A stretch of DNA of 64,000 nucleotides, taken from NCBI GenBank assembly GCA_000381585.1, contig KB906733.1:124001-188000 (forward strand). Direction: 5' to 3'. Position numbers and translations under genes: made by a program. Source of the DNA: Acidobacteriaceae bacterium KBS 83 (lineage in GTDB: Bacteria; Acidobacteriota; Terriglobia; Terriglobales; Acidobacteriaceae). The notes beneath the pieces are model-generated. The model saw only the letters and a list, made by a program, of their open reading frames with translations, was not told the DNA's origin and searched no databases. Positions 62,927 through 64,000 of this stretch are shown here, one piece after another; position 1 is the first letter of the stretch, and every line of letters begins with the position of its first letter.

Positions 62927-63310
62927 TCAGGCGCGGCGCCGGCCGGCGTCCTTCGACTTTGCTTCGATCATCTGGTGAAGTTGATCGATCGTTCGCTGCA
63001 AGCCCTCCAGATCGAATGGCCGAACTGGCGCAGCCGAATCGAGCATCACTTCGATGCGGCGGGCTAGGTTTGTACCCTCCGGTAGGCCAAATGTGCCCAG
63101 AATGCCTGCAAGTTTGTGAGCTGCGTCCGCCCCCGCCCGGCGAGCGTTGGTATCTGTCGGATTGGCGCGCAATGTGCGATGCGCCGTCCGCAGCACGTCG
63201 AGCCGTTCGCGGATGTTCTGTTGACTGCGCGACCACAGCGTCGCAAGCAGGTCGTGAAGCTTACCCGTAACCTCTTCAGGAGCGGCGTGAGGAGAACGAA
63301 TATCTGCCAT
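62927..63310 (-). CDS. Histidine phosphotransfer (Hpt) domain protein
   Basis: 127 residues from ATG 63310, with AGGAGA upstream. A single four-helix Hpt domain with phospho-accepting His65 in DAAHKLAGILGTFGL. It relays phosphate between receiver domains. It sits 8 bases downstream of a stand-alone receiver and 30 bases upstream of xseA, all on the minus strand, so this operon encodes a phosphorelay together with DNA-repair and cell-wall genes. Confidence 0.9.
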   Translation of the reverse strand: MADIRSPHAAPEEVTGKLHDLLATLWSRSQQNIRERLDVLRTAHRTLRANPTDTNARRAGADAAHKLAGILGTFGLPEGTNLARRIEVMLDSAAPVRPFDLEGLQRTIDQLHQMIEAKSKDAGRRRA

Positions 63311-63318
63311 GAAATCTC

Positions 63319-63702
63319 CTAATGGATCTGGTTCCAACCCAGGGTTTGCGAGACCTGCGTCGAGAGCGTAAGAGGGTCGAAGGGTTTGAACAGAATTCCC
63401 GCGACACCCAGTTCCGCAAAACGGCGCTGATCGGAGCCCTGAACTTTGGCAGTGAGTAAAATCACCGGAATTTTTGCAGTCGACGGGTTCTTTTGAAGCT
63501 GAAGAAAGGTCGTGGGTCCGTCCATTGCAGGCATCATCACATCCAACAGGATAGCGTCCGGGTGGTCCTTTTCGGCACGCTCCATGCCCTGCAATCCCGA
63601 ATTGGCCAGAACGACCTCCCAGCCAGCAACCGTTTCCAGGCTTAGTCCAGCAACCTGGCGGATATCTTCTTCGTCATCAATGATGAGTATGCGGCGTGTC
63701 AT
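63319..63702 (-). CDS. Stand-alone response regulator receiver
   Basis: 127 residues from ATG 63702. A complete receiver domain with acidic pair IDDEED (residues 9-13), phospho-Asp54 in LLDVMMPAMDG, Thr in LLTAKV and Lys in FKPFDP. No output domain, so it probably acts by protein contact, like CheY or Spo0F. It overlaps the end of the upstream gene by 26 bases. Confidence 0.93.
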   Translation of the reverse strand: MTRRILIIDDEEDIRQVAGLSLETVAGWEVVLANSGLQGMERAEKDHPDAILLDVMMPAMDGPTTFLQLQKNPSTAKIPVILLTAKVQGSDQRRFAELGVAGILFKPFDPLTLSTQVSQTLGWNQIH

Positions 63703-64000
63703 AAGAGTTGGAAACCATGAACGGCGGCATTCCAGGGACTGCGAACCCGGATGTATGCACATTCTGAGAGGGTGCGCGCAACATGGAGAATACTAACGAC
63801 TCCACCTCCTGGGCCTGAACCCTGGTCTTGGTAAGGAAGTTCGTTGGACCGAGTTGAAACTGGGCACGCTCCGCGTCACTCAAATCACGCGCCGAATATA
63901 CGAGGAGCGGGAGTGAATGCAGTTCCGGATGATGCTTCAGCCGTTCCACCAGACCGAGGCCGTCGCCATCTGGCAATCCGATGTCAAGAATCATGAGACT
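63677..64000 (-). CDS. C-terminal receiver of a larger regulator or hybrid kinase (5' part outside window)
   Basis: The minus-strand frame is open at the window end and stops at 63677. It encodes the second half of a receiver domain (MILDIGLPDGDGLGLVERLK, then LLVYSARDLSDAERAQFQLG and FLTKTRVQAQEVE). This is likely the C-terminal receiver of a hybrid histidine kinase that would feed the Hpt and receiver proteins downstream. The expected phospho-Asp and Lys (FLTKTR) are present. Confidence 0.85.
   Translation of the reverse strand, partial: SLMILDIGLPDGDGLGLVERLKHHPELHSLPLLVYSARDLSDAERAQFQLGPTNFLTKTRVQAQEVESLVFSMLRAPSQNVHTSGFAVPGMPPFMVSNSYDTPHTHH

Noticed and set aside
1-64000. CRISPR arrays, tRNA and rRNA genes
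   Set aside because: No evenly spaced direct repeats of 25-40 bases and no T-loop or rRNA signatures were seen in intergenic regions; a GGTTCGAGTCC string at 42859 lies inside a coding sequence.

Overview
The window is a chromosomal segment of an acidobacterium, most likely family Acidobacteriaceae (Terriglobus, Granulicella or Edaphobacter type). This is inferred from gene content. It has two large ADOP-type (acidobacterial duplicated orphan permease) proteins, one with a PadR repressor, plus an acidobacterial VWA-domain secreted protein, GloVer-repeat and lactonase-like beta-propeller proteins, an M13 peptidase and many Ig-like lipoproteins. Base composition is GC-rich and TTG/GTG starts are common (metK, rpsB, xseA, queA). 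No tRNA, rRNA or CRISPR array was recognised.

Layout. 1-5.3 kb: a partial Ig-repeat lipoprotein, metK, a GT-C type glycosyltransferase, a DHFR-like reductase and a RodZ-like HTH membrane protein. 5.5-10.3 kb: a FtsX-type permease, an ankyrin protein, a TonB-like secreted protein, a cold shock protein, a degenerate receiver-like protein and a glyoxalase-fold protein. 10.6-13.4 kb: the translation cluster rplM-rpsI-rpsB-tsf. Its usual next member, pyrH, lies 6.5 kb further on at 19.9 kb. The gap holds a MarR-regulated membrane protein, an AAA ATPase, MmcQ/YjbR and PhnB-like proteins and an AraC regulator. 20.7-23.6 kb: an AT-richer block of small, mostly unknown genes punctuated by copies of an imperfect palindrome, laid out like gene cassettes. 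24-36 kb: PadR plus ADOP permease, an acyltransferase, two tandem lipoprotein beta-propellers, an M13 peptidase and a VWA protein. 36-51 kb: a second PadR, a GloVer protein, a Tat-exported GH2 beta-galactosidase behind a LacI-type operator, a Tet-like MFS exporter with a nearby decayed copy of its 3' end, a second ADOP, a methyltransferase and a TonB-dependent siderophore receptor with two identical-architecture operators. 51.5-64 kb: housekeeping genes (MCE protein, acpS, recG, DUF374 acyltransferase, queA, polA, glmM, xseA), ending in an Hpt/receiver phosphorelay operon that runs off the window.

The most interesting points are the repeat-punctuated block at 20.7-23.6 kb, several regulator genes whose operator and promoter abut the ATG (apparently leaderless), the paired GACT-N5-AGTC sites on the siderophore receptor promoter, and a dispersed intergenic repeat that has become part of a coding sequence at 24.2 kb.
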